DNA of 64,000 nt from VFZN01 sp963709325 (GTDB lineage: Bacteria; Acidobacteriota; Vicinamibacteria; Vicinamibacterales; UBA2999), in the NCBI GenBank assembly GCA_963709325.1, contig CAVPVV010000003.1:3720001-3784000 (forward strand), given 5' to 3'. Numbering within the stretch: the first letter of the stretch is position 1; every line of letters begins with the position of its first letter. Of the stretch, positions 25,167-33,924 are shown in pieces. Under the pieces are notes generated by a model. It did no database searches, had not been told where the DNA came from, and saw only the letters and a list, made by a program, of their open reading frames with translations. The position numbers and the translations under genes were made by a program.

Positions 25167-26582
25167 TCAATGTGGGCCATCCGGGGCGGACGGCGTCCGC
25201 CGGCTGACGATCCAGGCGTGCACCGGCACGCCGGCGAAGATCAGCGCCAGCCCGATGGTGGAGCGCAGAGGCCGTGCGAGCCACAGGCTGATGGTGAGCG
25301 CGAAGCAACCCGCGATGAACGCCAGCGGTACGAGGGGAAACCCCCACGTGCGATAGGGGCGCGGCAGGTCGGGCGCGCTCCGGCGCAGCACGATCACAGC
25401 CGCCGCGGCGAGGCCGAGGAACAGCCACTGGGAAAAGACATACAGCGAGTACAGATCCTCGAAGGTGCCGGTGATCGCGATCGCGCAGGCGATCGTCGTG
25501 TGCAGCAGCAGCGCGCCGCCCGGCGTGCGGAACTTGGGCGACACGCGCGCGGTGAACGGAAACAGCAGGCCGTCGCGCCCCAGGGCGTACGGGATGCGCG
25601 CGTTGGTCAGGGTGTCGGAGTTGAGGCTGCCGAGCGCGGAGACCATCATCGCCACCGTTATCCACCACGACGCGCCGCGGCCGGCCGCCGCGTCGACCAG
25701 GTCGGCGACCACCGAAGGAGAGTCGACGACGTGGGCGAAGGGGAGGATGAGGAAGACGGCGGCGTTCACGAGGAGGTAGATGACGCCGACACCGATGACG
25801 CCAGCGGCCAGCGCGCGTGGGATCGATCGCTGCGGGTCGACGACCTCCGAGCCGACATAGGTGAGGCTCGTCCAGCCCTCGTAGGCCCACAGCGCGCCGA
25901 CCAGCGCGGCGAGAAAGCCCGACAGCCCGCCCGCAATGGCGACCGAGGGTGCCTGGCCTGGCGCCGCGGGCACCGGGCTCACGAACAGGGGAATCGTCAC
26001 GACTGCCACGAGAACCGCCACCTTCAGCGTCGTCAGTGCCACCTGGAGGTGGCCGCCGAGCCGCACGCCGAGGTAGTTGATCGTGCCGATCGCGATCAGG
26101 ACGACGACGGCCCAGACCTGCGCCGGCGTTATCGACAGGCCGCCGCCGACGGCAGGAACCAGGAGCCCCGGGCTCAGGAAGGCGGCAAACTGCAGGAGCC
26201 CGGTCGCGATCGTGGCCCCTGAGACCGGGCCCACCAGCACTGCGTGCGTCCATCCGAAGAGGAAGGCGGCCCGCTCCCCGAACGCGCGACGCATATAGGC
26301 GTATTGGCCACCTGCCTCCGGCATCGCGGCGGCGAGCTCGGCGTAGCTGAGGGCACCGAAGAGTGCCAGCAGGCCGCCCACCACCCAGGCCAGCATGACG
26401 AGGGGCACGGAGCCGGCCTGCCGCGCCATGGTGCTCGGGACGATGAAGATGCCGGTGCCGAGCATCGTGCCGACGACGATGGCTGCCGCCGCCCACGGGC
26501 CGAGGACGCGGACGAGATCGACGCGGGTCGCCCGGCTCGGAGGCGGCGAGCGAGTTCCCCTCGTGTCCAGGGTCCGCGCCAT
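25167..26582 (-). CDS. APC-superfamily amino acid permease
   Basis: A 471-residue inner-membrane transporter with 12 predicted helices. The first helix carries the APC signature GTMLGTGIFIVPSTMARQAG, followed by the conserved SYAELAAAMPEAGGQYAYMR and YEGWTSLTYVGSEVVDP. This places it near the L-type/yeast-like amino acid transporters. The N-terminus has a basic cytoplasmic tail (MARTLDTRGTRSPPPSRATR). ATG 26582 lacks a Shine-Dalgarno sequence but has TAGAAT seven bases upstream. The downstream saccharopine-dehydrogenase-like gene suggests an amino acid substrate such as lysine or a diamine (inference). Confidence 0.9.
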   Translation of the reverse strand: MARTLDTRGTRSPPPSRATRVDLVRVLGPWAAAAIVVGTMLGTGIFIVPSTMARQAGSVPLVMLAWVVGGLLALFGALSYAELAAAMPEAGGQYAYMRRAFGERAAFLFGWTHAVLVGPVSGATIATGLLQFAAFLSPGLLVPAVGGGLSITPAQVWAVVVLIAIGTINYLGVRLGGHLQVALTTLKVAVLVAVVTIPLFVSPVPAAPGQAPSVAIAGGLSGFLAALVGALWAYEGWTSLTYVGSEVVDPQRSIPRALAAGVIGVGVIYLLVNAAVFLILPFAHVVDSPSVVADLVDAAAGRGASWWITVAMMVSALGSLNSDTLTNARIPYALGRDGLLFPFTARVSPKFRTPGGALLLHTTIACAIAITGTFEDLYSLYVFSQWLFLGLAAAAVIVLRRSAPDLPRPYRTWGFPLVPLAFIAGCFALTISLWLARPLRSTIGLALIFAGVPVHAWIVSRRTPSAPDGPH

Positions 26583-26589
26583 GGCCGCG

Positions 26590-26595
26590 ATTCTA
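26590..26595 (-). promoter_or_regulatory. Candidate -10 box (TAGAAT) for the APC permease operon
   Basis: TAGAAT on the minus strand, seven bases before ATG 26582, with no Shine-Dalgarno sequence. Five of six bases match TATAAT. Confidence 0.4.
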
Positions 26596-26617
26596 CCGGG
26601 AAGCCGCCGAAAGGCCG

Positions 26618-28930
26618 TTAGCGCAGCGCGGCCAGCACGCGGGCCGGGGTGAGCGGCACCCGTCGCAGCCTCACCCCGGTGGCGTCGAACACGGCGTTGG
26701 CAACGGCGGCCAGCATCGGCTTGCAGATCGTCTCGCCAGCGCCGTAATGCGGCAGATCGGGCCGGTTCGGGTTGGGATCGCCATTGACCTGGACGATGTC
26801 GATCCGTTCCGGCACGTCGGCGTGGGTCAGGGTAGGCGAGGTCACCCAGTCCACGGTCGTCATCTTCTGGCCGTCGAATCTCGCCTCTTCGTGCAGCGCG
26901 CGGCTGAGTGCGTGGAGCAGGCCGCCTTCGAGCGTGCGCGTCAGCGCCTCGGGGTTGATGACCAGCCCGCAATCGTGGGCGCAGACGATTCGCTTCACCC
27001 AGACGCGGCCGGTCTTGCGGTTCACTTCGACCTCGACGATCTCGGCGACCACGGTCTGACTGCGATAGGCGTAGGCGACGCCGCGGCCGGTGAGGATCTC
27101 GCCGCTCGCGCGCGGGCCCGGTGCCGGTCGCGGTTGCCAGCCGAACTTCTCGGCTGCCGCCTTGATGCAGGCGATCGATCTGGCGCGCTTGAAGCCGCTG
27201 TCGTCGCCCGTGCCGGCTTCGATCAGCTTCAGCCGGAACGCAATCGGGTCGGCCTTCGCGGCGGAGGCGAGCTCGTCGATGAAGCTCTCCGACGCGAACG
27301 TCACCTGCGGGCCATCGGGATCGCGCAGGTTGCCGGTCCTGAGCGGCGTCTCCCACACCAGCGGCAGTGGAATCACGCTGCCGGCCATGCGGCGGTTCGC
27401 CACCGCGTACATGTCGGAGGGATACGACGCGCGTCCGGCCGCCGGCTCCTGTTTTCGTTGTCCCGTGAGCTGCGCGATCAGCACGGTGTCGTGCTCGTTG
27501 TAGCCGAGGTGATTGTGGTCGGCGGCCTTGAGGTCGTAGTCGAGGGCGACAACTGTCCCCTGCGCGTCGAGCGCGCCGCGCATCTTCGCGGCATAGGCCG
27601 GGCCCTTGGTGTCCCATGCGGTTTCTTCCTGCCGCATCCACTGCACTCGTACCGGCCGATTCAGCTCCTTCGCCAGGAACGCCGCCTCGAACCCGGCATC
27701 GTCGGCGGCGGTGCGCCCGTAGGCCTGTGGCCCCTGCATCCACACCACGCGCACGCGATCGCGCGGCATGCCAAGGAACCGGGCAACGCCGGACCGCAGC
27801 CCGTAGGACTTCATGTCGTTCGAGTAGATCGTGAGCTGATCGTTCGACGGATCCGCGAGGGCGTGCGCGGGACCGAACGCGGTGTGCCCCTGGAACGGTA
27901 CGTCGTATTCGGCTTCGATCACTGACGCTGCGTTCGCGAACCCGGTCTCGACGTTGCCGACCACAACCGGACGGCCGGTCGAGGACGGCGCCGTGCTGCG
28001 CATGTACTTGAAGAGCTCGTCCGACGGCGGAAACGCCGGAGTCGCCGGCAGCTTCCAGTTCACCTTGAGCTGTCGCGCCGCCTGAACCGCCTGCTCCTCG
28101 CGCTCGAAGACGACCGCGACATAGTTGCCTTTTGTGACCACGCGCACGAATCCGGGGCGGGCTGAGACCGACGACTCGTCGACGCTGACGAGCGTCGCGC
28201 CGGCGACCGGCGGACGCACATTGCGGGCGTGGACCATACCCGGCACTTTCACGTCGACGGCCCACTTCTGCGTGCCGTCCACCTTGGGCGGGATGTCGTA
28301 GCGCTGCGGCGACTTCCCGACGTTTTTCATCTGCTGCACCGGCTTGAGCGCCGCCTGTCCGGTGGTGTCGTCGATGCTCTTGCCGGTCAGCGTGACGTTG
28401 AACTTCCTGCCGCCGATCAGCTCGCCGTAGGTGACGCTCTTCGCCGCCGTGCCCTGGCCGCCGCCGGCCGACACGACGCCGTCGCTGACGGTGAGCGCGG
28501 AGACGGGTGCGCCGAGCCGCTCCGAAGCCATGTTCAACAGCACCCGGCGCGCTTCCGCCGCGACCCGACGCATCGGGTAGCCGTCGGTCTGGAGCGCGTC
28601 CGATCCGCCGGAGCCGCCTTGATCCACGGTGATGTCCGTGTTCCCCATCACGCACGCGGTCTTGTCGAACGCGATGTCCAGCTCGTCGGCCATGATCTGG
28701 CGGAACGCGGTGCCGGTGCCCTGCCCGAGATCGGTCTTGCCGACGAAGAACGTGGCGGTGTTGTCGGAGCGGATGACGATCCACGAGTCGAGTTGATGGA
28801 AATCGAGATCCGGATAGGGGCCCGGCCCCTGCGCCGCCTGATCGAAGAACGCCTCGACGGCGTCGATCGAAATGGCCGCCACCGACGCGACGAGGGTTCC
28901 CGAGGTCTTGAGAAAATCGCGGCGGAACAT
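26618..28930 (-). CDS. Molybdenum hydroxylase large subunit (isoquinoline 1-oxidoreductase IorB-like)
   Basis: A 770-residue Mo-molybdopterin-cytosine-dinucleotide subunit. The N-terminal RRDFLKTSGTLVASVAAISI is a Tat signal, as in IorB-type enzymes. Mo-cofactor segments are GKTDLGQGTGTAFRQIMADE, QGPQAYGRTAADDAG and the C-terminal GAGETICKPMLAAVANAV, where the Glu after GAG is the presumed catalytic base. It probably oxidises an aldehyde or N-heterocycle in the periplasm. Its ATG overlaps the TAA of the [2Fe-2S] gene (TAATG), so the two are coupled. No FAD subunit or maturation gene is adjacent. Confidence 0.92.
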   Translation of the reverse strand: MFRRDFLKTSGTLVASVAAISIDAVEAFFDQAAQGPGPYPDLDFHQLDSWIVIRSDNTATFFVGKTDLGQGTGTAFRQIMADELDIAFDKTACVMGNTDITVDQGGSGGSDALQTDGYPMRRVAAEARRVLLNMASERLGAPVSALTVSDGVVSAGGGQGTAAKSVTYGELIGGRKFNVTLTGKSIDDTTGQAALKPVQQMKNVGKSPQRYDIPPKVDGTQKWAVDVKVPGMVHARNVRPPVAGATLVSVDESSVSARPGFVRVVTKGNYVAVVFEREEQAVQAARQLKVNWKLPATPAFPPSDELFKYMRSTAPSSTGRPVVVGNVETGFANAASVIEAEYDVPFQGHTAFGPAHALADPSNDQLTIYSNDMKSYGLRSGVARFLGMPRDRVRVVWMQGPQAYGRTAADDAGFEAAFLAKELNRPVRVQWMRQEETAWDTKGPAYAAKMRGALDAQGTVVALDYDLKAADHNHLGYNEHDTVLIAQLTGQRKQEPAAGRASYPSDMYAVANRRMAGSVIPLPLVWETPLRTGNLRDPDGPQVTFASESFIDELASAAKADPIAFRLKLIEAGTGDDSGFKRARSIACIKAAAEKFGWQPRPAPGPRASGEILTGRGVAYAYRSQTVVAEIVEVEVNRKTGRVWVKRIVCAHDCGLVINPEALTRTLEGGLLHALSRALHEEARFDGQKMTTVDWVTSPTLTHADVPERIDIVQVNGDPNPNRPDLPHYGAGETICKPMLAAVANAVFDATGVRLRRVPLTPARVLAALR

Positions 28931-29394
28931 TACGCCATCCTCCGCGCCGCCAGCTTCACCGCGGCGTTGATCCGGTAATAGGTCATGCACCGGCAGAGGG
29001 TGTTCTTCATCCCCTCGCGAATCTGCGCGTCGGTCGGGTTCGGCGTCTTGTCGAGGAGCGCCTTGGCGGTGAGGATCTGCCCGTTCTGGCAGAAGCCGCA
29101 GGCCGGCACCTGCTCGTCGATCCAGGCCTGCTGAATCGGGTGGAGCTTCCCGCTCTGTGCCAACCCTTCGAGCGTGGTGATTTCGACGTTCTGCGCCTGC
29201 GACACCGGCCTCACGCACGAGCGCACCGCCTCGCCCTTGATCAGCACCGTGCACGCGCCACATTGACCGAGACCGCAGCCGAAGCGCGGGCCGGAGAGGT
29301 CCAAGTCGTTGCGCAGCACGTAGAGGAGCGGCGTCGACGGCTCAACGTCTACCGTATGCCGTTTGCCATTGACGACTAAGGTGATGGCGGCCAT
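28930..29394 (-). CDS. [2Fe-2S] subunit of molybdenum hydroxylase (IorA-like)
   Basis: A 154-residue protein with both expected clusters. The plant-ferredoxin-like cluster is CGLGQCGACTV plus a following Cys (SCVRPV). The C-terminal helical cluster is CGFCQNGQ and NTLCRCMTYYRI. It passes electrons from the Mo centre; with no FAD subunit gene here, electrons may go to a cytochrome or quinone, as in isoquinoline and some aldehyde oxidoreductases. It has no signal of its own and would be co-exported with the Tat-bearing large subunit. TATGAT lies eight bases before ATG 29394. Confidence 0.94.
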   Translation of the reverse strand: MAAITLVVNGKRHTVDVEPSTPLLYVLRNDLDLSGPRFGCGLGQCGACTVLIKGEAVRSCVRPVSQAQNVEITTLEGLAQSGKLHPIQQAWIDEQVPACGFCQNGQILTAKALLDKTPNPTDAQIREGMKNTLCRCMTYYRINAAVKLAARRMA

Positions 29395-29402
29395 AGCCTG
29401 CC

Positions 29403-29408
29403 ATCATA
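29403..29408 (-). promoter_or_regulatory. Candidate -10 box (TATGAT) for the molybdenum hydroxylase operon
   Basis: TATGAT on the minus strand, eight bases before ATG 29394, which has no Shine-Dalgarno sequence. Five of six bases match TATAAT. Confidence 0.4.
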
Positions 29409-29566
29409 GACGAGGCCGCGTCGGCGATCGTCAAAACGCCAGTGGCCCCGCCGTAGGGCGCGTTGTCGACTCGCATCAGCTCGCCGGTGAGCCAAAACGC
29501 TCGGTCGGAAGGCTCCGAGTAAGGACCGCGCGGTTCCCAAGCACGCCGTCGCGCCGGAGACGCGGT

Positions 29567-29815
29567 CTACTTGAAGATGCCGAGCGCTCTCAGGATCACG
29601 ATGAGGATGGCGGCGCCGGCGACCGCCACCAGCCACTGCGCGATGGCGCCAGAGGCGGCGAGCCCAAGCGCCCCAGCCAACCAGAAGCCGAGGCTCGAGC
29701 CGATGATGCCGACCAGCACATTGGCGATGAGGCCCATCTGCGCATTGGTCTTCATCACGATGCTCGCGAGCCAGCCGACGATGCCGCCGATCACGATAGT
29801 CACGATCCAGTTCAT
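29567..29815 (-). CDS. GlsB/YeaQ/YmgE-family stress-associated membrane protein
   Basis: An 82-residue protein with three hydrophobic helices. It matches the transglycosylase-associated family: GGIVGWLASIVMKTNAQMG, VLVGIIGSSLGFWLAG and a last helix AILIVILRALGIFK. Family members are induced by stress in several bacteria; the mechanism is unknown. GGAGG lies a few bases before ATG 29815, and TAGACT at 29858-29863 could be its -10 box, giving a leader of about 40 bases. It stands alone between the Mo hydroxylase and the CAX cluster. Confidence 0.9.
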   Translation of the reverse strand: MNWIVTIVIGGIVGWLASIVMKTNAQMGLIANVLVGIIGSSLGFWLAGALGLAASGAIAQWLVAVAGAAILIVILRALGIFK

Positions 29816-30000
29816 CTGACGCCTCCGGATGTTGACTTGGTGCCGCCTTCGGGCCTGAGTCTACACCTTCCAACCAGCGCTAATCCGTAGGTGGCGTGGG
29901 AAGGCGTCGAACGAATCGTCGTCCCGGGCATCAGCGAGACATCCAGTTACCCGAAAGTGCGGGGGTGTTGGCACTCCGCGCTTTCGGGGCCGCCCGTGGA

Positions 30001-30663
30001 TCAACCGCCGAGCGCGATCGTGAGGCCGACCAGCACGAGGCCGAGTACCACCATGCCGACTCCGAAAAGCCACGGCCGGTGGCCGCTCAATCGGCCGAAC
30101 GCAAAGCCGGTGACGAAGAGCAGCGCCACGGCGACAGTGTTCGACAGCCGCATCGCGGGACGCACTTCGGACACCAGCATGAAGGGCAAGGCCACCGGAA
30201 GGGTGGAGAGAAAAACCAGCAGGAACACGCCGAGCGCGCCGAGGAAATCGGTACGCGTCAACCGGCCGGCCCCGTCCGGCTCCGGCAAGCGCTGCAAGCG
30301 AGCCCGGATGCCGTCGAGTTCTGCCTCGTCGAGCAGCGACGCGACGATCGGCGGCAGCGCGTCGGTGACAATCCGGCGCGCGACCCGCTCGTCGCGCGCG
30401 TGCTTTACCGCGCGGAACGTCGCCAGGTTGCGTCCGTGCTCGGCAATGCATCCCATCAGGTAGAAGATCGCGTCGATCAGCCCCCAGGCCAGATTGCAGC
30501 CCAGCGCCCCGAGGAGCATCGTCTGCACGTCCTCGCGGCCCGCTTCGGCCACGCTGAGGGAACCGGTGAAGGTCAGGACCATGATCAGCCCGAACAGCAC
30601 CTCGGAGATGCGGTCGATCGGTTCGAGGACGCGCGGCGACGATGCCATCGGAAGGCTGGCCAT
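30001..30663 (-). CDS. VIT1/CCC1-like integral membrane protein
   Basis: A 220-residue protein. The N-terminal half contains DRISEVLFGLIMVLTFTGSL and LGCNLAWGLIDAIFYLMG, a pattern like the first helices of VIT1/CCC1 metal transporters, followed by a cytoplasmic charged segment (about 75-130). Three further helices follow (about 140-215). The usual VIT metal-binding glutamates are only partly visible, so transport is uncertain. ATG 30663 lies at the end of the CAX antiporter gene (stop at 30665), so the two form an operon, suggesting a divalent-cation role. Confidence 0.65.
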   Translation of the reverse strand: MASLPMASSPRVLEPIDRISEVLFGLIMVLTFTGSLSVAEAGREDVQTMLLGALGCNLAWGLIDAIFYLMGCIAEHGRNLATFRAVKHARDERVARRIVTDALPPIVASLLDEAELDGIRARLQRLPEPDGAGRLTRTDFLGALGVFLLVFLSTLPVALPFMLVSEVRPAMRLSNTVAVALLFVTGFAFGRLSGHRPWLFGVGMVVLGLVLVGLTIALGG

Positions 30664-30664
30664 C

Positions 30665-31762
30665 TCACGCGGCCTTCGGCGGCATCAGGTACAGCGTCAT
30701 CGCGAAGATCGCGTACACCATCAGCACCAGCACTCCGACGAACCATGCCGAGCGTCCGCTGTTCACGACCAGCGACGCGGTCATCGTCGCAATCAGCATC
30801 ATCGCGACCGCGCCGGGCCAGAACTGCAGATCCATCGGGGCCGGCCCGAGCGGGTAGCTGAGGAGCACGAGGATCGGCGCGACGAACAGGGCAATCTGCG
30901 ATGCGCTCCCGAGCGCGATGCCGACGCTCAGATCGAGCCGGTTCTTCTGCGCTGCCGAGAAGGCCGCGGCCATTTCCGCCGCTGCCCCGACCAGTGCCAC
31001 GACGATGAAGCCGACGAACGCCTGGGTCATGCCGAACGCCTCGGCCGCCTGCTGCACCGACTCGACGAACACCTCGCTGACCAGCGCAACGAGCAGTGTG
31101 ACCAGCGCCAGCGTCGCCAGGGCAAGTCCGAGCGGCCACGGCGCCTCCTCGTCGTCTCCTCCGTGGCTCACACTGGCGAACAGCTCCCTGTGCGTGCCCA
31201 GCGAGAACAGCATGCCGAGTCCGTACGCCACGATCAGCAGCACTGCCAGGCCGACACTCAACGCCTGCAGGAACCCGGATGCCCTCGCCTCCTCGGAACT
31301 GGCCACCGTCGAAGGGACGAGCAGGGCAATGGTGGCGAGGAACAGCAGGCCCGACTGCAGGCGCGCGCCGGCCCGGTTGAATTCCTGCACGTGGTGGCGC
31401 AGCCCGCCGATCAGGAACGACGCGCCGAGCATGAACAGCGTGTTGGTGACGATCGCTCCGGCGATGGATGCCTTTACGAGCGTGTACTCACCGGCGCGAA
31501 GCGCAGCGAGGGCGATCACCAGCTCGGTGAGGTTGCCGAGCGTCGCGTTGAGGAGTCCGCCGGCGGCGTCGCCGGTCTTGGCGGCCACCGACTCGGTCGC
31601 GTGGCTCAGGAGCGTGGCCAGCGGTACGATCGCGAGCACCGACAGCAGGAACAGCAGCGTATGCGAGTCCGGCGCCAGCCTCTCGCCGGCAAGCACCGCG
31701 GGCACGAAGATCAGCAGCCAGAGAATCGGGTTGTGCCGTATCTCGTGCCAGAGGAGCTGCAT
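30665..31762 (-). CDS. cax: Calcium/proton antiporter of the CAX family
   Basis: A 365-residue protein with about 11 membrane helices. Both CAX signature repeats are present: GGLLNATLGNLTELVIALAAL (about 68-88) and GAAAEMAAAFSAAQKNRLDL with GIALGSASQIALF (about 245-285). Each has the acidic residue in the cation pathway. An acidic loop (HGGDDEEAPWP) separates the halves, as usual. It exports Ca2+ or a similar cation in exchange for protons. ATG 31762 has TAGACT seven bases upstream and no classical Shine-Dalgarno site at proper spacing. The downstream VIT-like gene is coupled to it. Confidence 0.92.
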   Translation of the reverse strand: MQLLWHEIRHNPILWLLIFVPAVLAGERLAPDSHTLLFLLSVLAIVPLATLLSHATESVAAKTGDAAGGLLNATLGNLTELVIALAALRAGEYTLVKASIAGAIVTNTLFMLGASFLIGGLRHHVQEFNRAGARLQSGLLFLATIALLVPSTVASSEEARASGFLQALSVGLAVLLIVAYGLGMLFSLGTHRELFASVSHGGDDEEAPWPLGLALATLALVTLLVALVSEVFVESVQQAAEAFGMTQAFVGFIVVALVGAAAEMAAAFSAAQKNRLDLSVGIALGSASQIALFVAPILVLLSYPLGPAPMDLQFWPGAVAMMLIATMTASLVVNSGRSAWFVGVLVLMVYAIFAMTLYLMPPKAA

Positions 31763-31769
31763 GCCCGCT

Positions 31770-31775
31770 AGTCTA
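31770..31775 (-). promoter_or_regulatory. Candidate -10 box (TAGACT) for the CAX operon
   Basis: TAGACT on the minus strand, seven bases before ATG 31762. It sits in the 28-base gap after the preceding outer-membrane protein gene, so the CAX pair may have its own promoter. Confidence 0.4.
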
Positions 31776-31790
31776 CGCACGAGGCGGCGT

Positions 31791-32753
31791 CTATGGCCGG
31801 AAAAACAGCCATTGCCAGCCGATCGCGAGCGTGTGGAAGTCCGTGCCGGTTCGCACGACGACGCCCGTGCTGTAGGAGATCTTGAACGACTGGCGTTGTC
31901 CGACCGGCAGCGACAGCGTCGTGCCGAGACGTGAGTTGCTGACGGCCCCGGCCGGCGCGCCTCCCTCCACCTGCGTGCTGCCGCCGGAATACCAGGTGCC
32001 ATCGGCCGCCAGCCAGAGCCGCGGCTTGAACGTGTAGCTGACGTGGCCCTGGATCGCCACGACCGGGTCCTGCGTCCGGCGCAGCCCGCCGGGATAGAAA
32101 TCGCCGTTGGGCGTGAAGAGCCAGACGCCCGCGTAAGCGTCGACGTCCCACGGTCCTATCGGCACCGACACCCCGGCTTCGGGCTTGAACCCCCAGCGGT
32201 GCGCGCCGAGGTTGATCAGTCTGCTGTCGTCGTACTGGCCGGTCGGGGCGATGACCGTCAGGCTGGTGCCGACGATGGTGCGGGACGGCGCCTTGATGAA
32301 TTCGCGAAGGCGCATGGCGTTGTTGCCGCGCAGGTTCATCGACAGCTTGAATCGCGAATCGGCAAAGCCCTGCCGTTCGATACGCCGCGCGTCTTCCCCC
32401 ACGATGCCGGTCATCGTGCCCCACGCGACGGGCAGCACCGCGGAGACCAGCGCCAGCTTTCCGAACAGGCCGAACGTCGTGCCGACGCCGAATCCGACGC
32501 CGCCGATTCGCGCTTCGACGTCCCGGATCGGGAGCGTCGGATCGAACACCACCGACCCCGTGTTCCGGGATGCCGCCACCACCACGAACGTGGTGCCGAC
32601 CGGACTGGCAGAGTATGCCTTCGGCTCCATGTCCTGCGCGGACAGGGGGGCCGCGACGATCAACAGGAGCGCCGGGAGCGTGAGGCGAGAAAGGGGCAAC
32701 AAGCGGGAGTGTAACTCGCGAGCGGCCGTTTTCCGTGTTGTGAGCGACGCCAT
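31791..32753 (-). CDS. Outer-membrane protein of the MetA-pathway/phenol-degradation transporter family
   Basis: A 320-residue protein with a signal peptide ending near LSAQD (about residue 41). It then has alternating beta strands with the family's features: an early LPIRDVEARIGGVGFGVG, IVGTSLTVIAPTGQYD, LGAHRWGFKPEAGVSVPIGPW and a final LAIGWQWLFF strand ending close to the C-terminus. Family members are annotated as transporters, but direct evidence is scarce. It lies between the CAX gene and a zinc dehydrogenase gene on the same strand, with about 20-28 base gaps on both sides. Confidence 0.8.
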   Translation of the reverse strand: MASLTTRKTAARELHSRLLPLSRLTLPALLLIVAAPLSAQDMEPKAYSASPVGTTFVVVAASRNTGSVVFDPTLPIRDVEARIGGVGFGVGTTFGLFGKLALVSAVLPVAWGTMTGIVGEDARRIERQGFADSRFKLSMNLRGNNAMRLREFIKAPSRTIVGTSLTVIAPTGQYDDSRLINLGAHRWGFKPEAGVSVPIGPWDVDAYAGVWLFTPNGDFYPGGLRRTQDPVVAIQGHVSYTFKPRLWLAADGTWYSGGSTQVEGGAPAGAVSNSRLGTTLSLPVGQRQSFKISYSTGVVVRTGTDFHTLAIGWQWLFFRP

Positions 32754-32773
32754 CGAGGGTCGCTCCGGCGTGA

Positions 32774-33823
32774 TCAGACCCTGGCAAACTCCACGACGAC
32801 CTTGATGTCGTCCGGATCCCGGTGCAGGGCAGGGACGAACCGCTCCGGAGGTTCACGACGCGTAATCAGCCGCGACAGCCAGGTGCGATCGGCGCGGGCG
32901 AGCACCTCGCTGGCCCTGTACCAATGCCGCTTGTTGGCATTCACGCTGCCGACGACGACGTTGTTCTGGAGCACCATGGTGGCCGCGACATCGGCGGTGG
33001 AGAGTCCGGTCGTGCGGCCGCCGGTTCCGACTCCGGTCAGGCACACAATCCCTCCGGCCCCGACCTTGCGGAGCGCGTCGGCGATCACCTGCCCGACGCC
33101 GGTGCACTCGACGATCACATCGGGCTCGAAGGGCAGCTCGGACACCGCGCCGCTATGAAACGTCGCGCCAAGCGCGCGCACCAGCTCGGGTTTCAGTCCG
33201 GTCGAGACGCGGTCGAGCACATGAACCTCGAGGCCATGCTGCACGGCGACCAGCGCGGCCAGCAGCCCGATCGGCCCAGCGCCCGTGACCAGGACGACAT
33301 GCGGCTCCCAGAAGGCCCGTTGTCCGACTGCCGCCACCTGCTCCCAGGCCTTGGCGACGACCGTCGTCGGCTCGAGCAGCACTCCGAGAAGGCCCAGCGA
33401 CTGGTCGACGCGCATCGCATACTCCGGCTCGATGCGCCAGCGCTCCGACATGAACCCGTCGATCGCCTTGATGCCGCGTTCAGTGTACTGGCCGTTGCGG
33501 CACATGTCCCACTCGCCGACCGCGCAGTTCGGGCACGGCACGGGATCGGGACGACGGACGATGCCGACGACGAGATCGCCGGCCCGAAGGCTGCGGCTGG
33601 AACCGGGGTCGATGACGCGGCCGAGTGATTCGTGACCGAGCACCAGGCGGGTTCGCCCGGGAGGCGCCCAGCCGTATTTGCCCTCGACGATTTCGACGTC
33701 GGTGCCACACACGCCGACGGCGATGGCTTCGACCAGCACCGACCCGTCGCGCATATCGGGCTCGGCCACGTCTTCGAGGCGGGCGGTCTCTGGCCTGTGG
33801 GGTTCGACGGTGATCGCCTTCAT
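32774..33823 (-). CDS. Zinc-dependent glucose 1-dehydrogenase-like oxidoreductase
   Basis: A 349-residue medium-chain dehydrogenase. It has catalytic-zinc residues in GVCGTDVEIVEGKYG and LGHESLG, a structural-zinc region CPNCAVGEWDMC (three of the usual four cysteines visible), then GQYTERGIKAIDGFMSE. That last pattern is typical of archaeal-type glucose dehydrogenases. The coenzyme-binding GAGPIGLLAALV sits near residue 185. It likely oxidises an aldose with NAD(P). ATG 33823 begins MKAITVEPHRPE, the normal family start; an upstream in-frame start at 33877 adds unconserved residues. Confidence 0.87.
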   Translation of the reverse strand: MKAITVEPHRPETARLEDVAEPDMRDGSVLVEAIAVGVCGTDVEIVEGKYGWAPPGRTRLVLGHESLGRVIDPGSSRSLRAGDLVVGIVRRPDPVPCPNCAVGEWDMCRNGQYTERGIKAIDGFMSERWRIEPEYAMRVDQSLGLLGVLLEPTTVVAKAWEQVAAVGQRAFWEPHVVLVTGAGPIGLLAALVAVQHGLEVHVLDRVSTGLKPELVRALGATFHSGAVSELPFEPDVIVECTGVGQVIADALRKVGAGGIVCLTGVGTGGRTTGLSTADVAATMVLQNNVVVGSVNANKRHWYRASEVLARADRTWLSRLITRREPPERFVPALHRDPDDIKVVVEFARV

Positions 33824-33924
33824 GTGGGGTGTCTCTCTCAATATTTCACGAGTGGGCGCTGTTGACGCACCTTCCACACCGCTCCGGTCGTGGTCCCAAA
33901 CCTACTCGAATGCACGGAGTGCCG

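Noticed and set aside
26583..28784. N-terminal extension of the APC permease frame through the molybdenum hydroxylase gene
   Set aside because: Shadow frame; the real permease start at 26582 has a -10 box and the conserved N-terminus.
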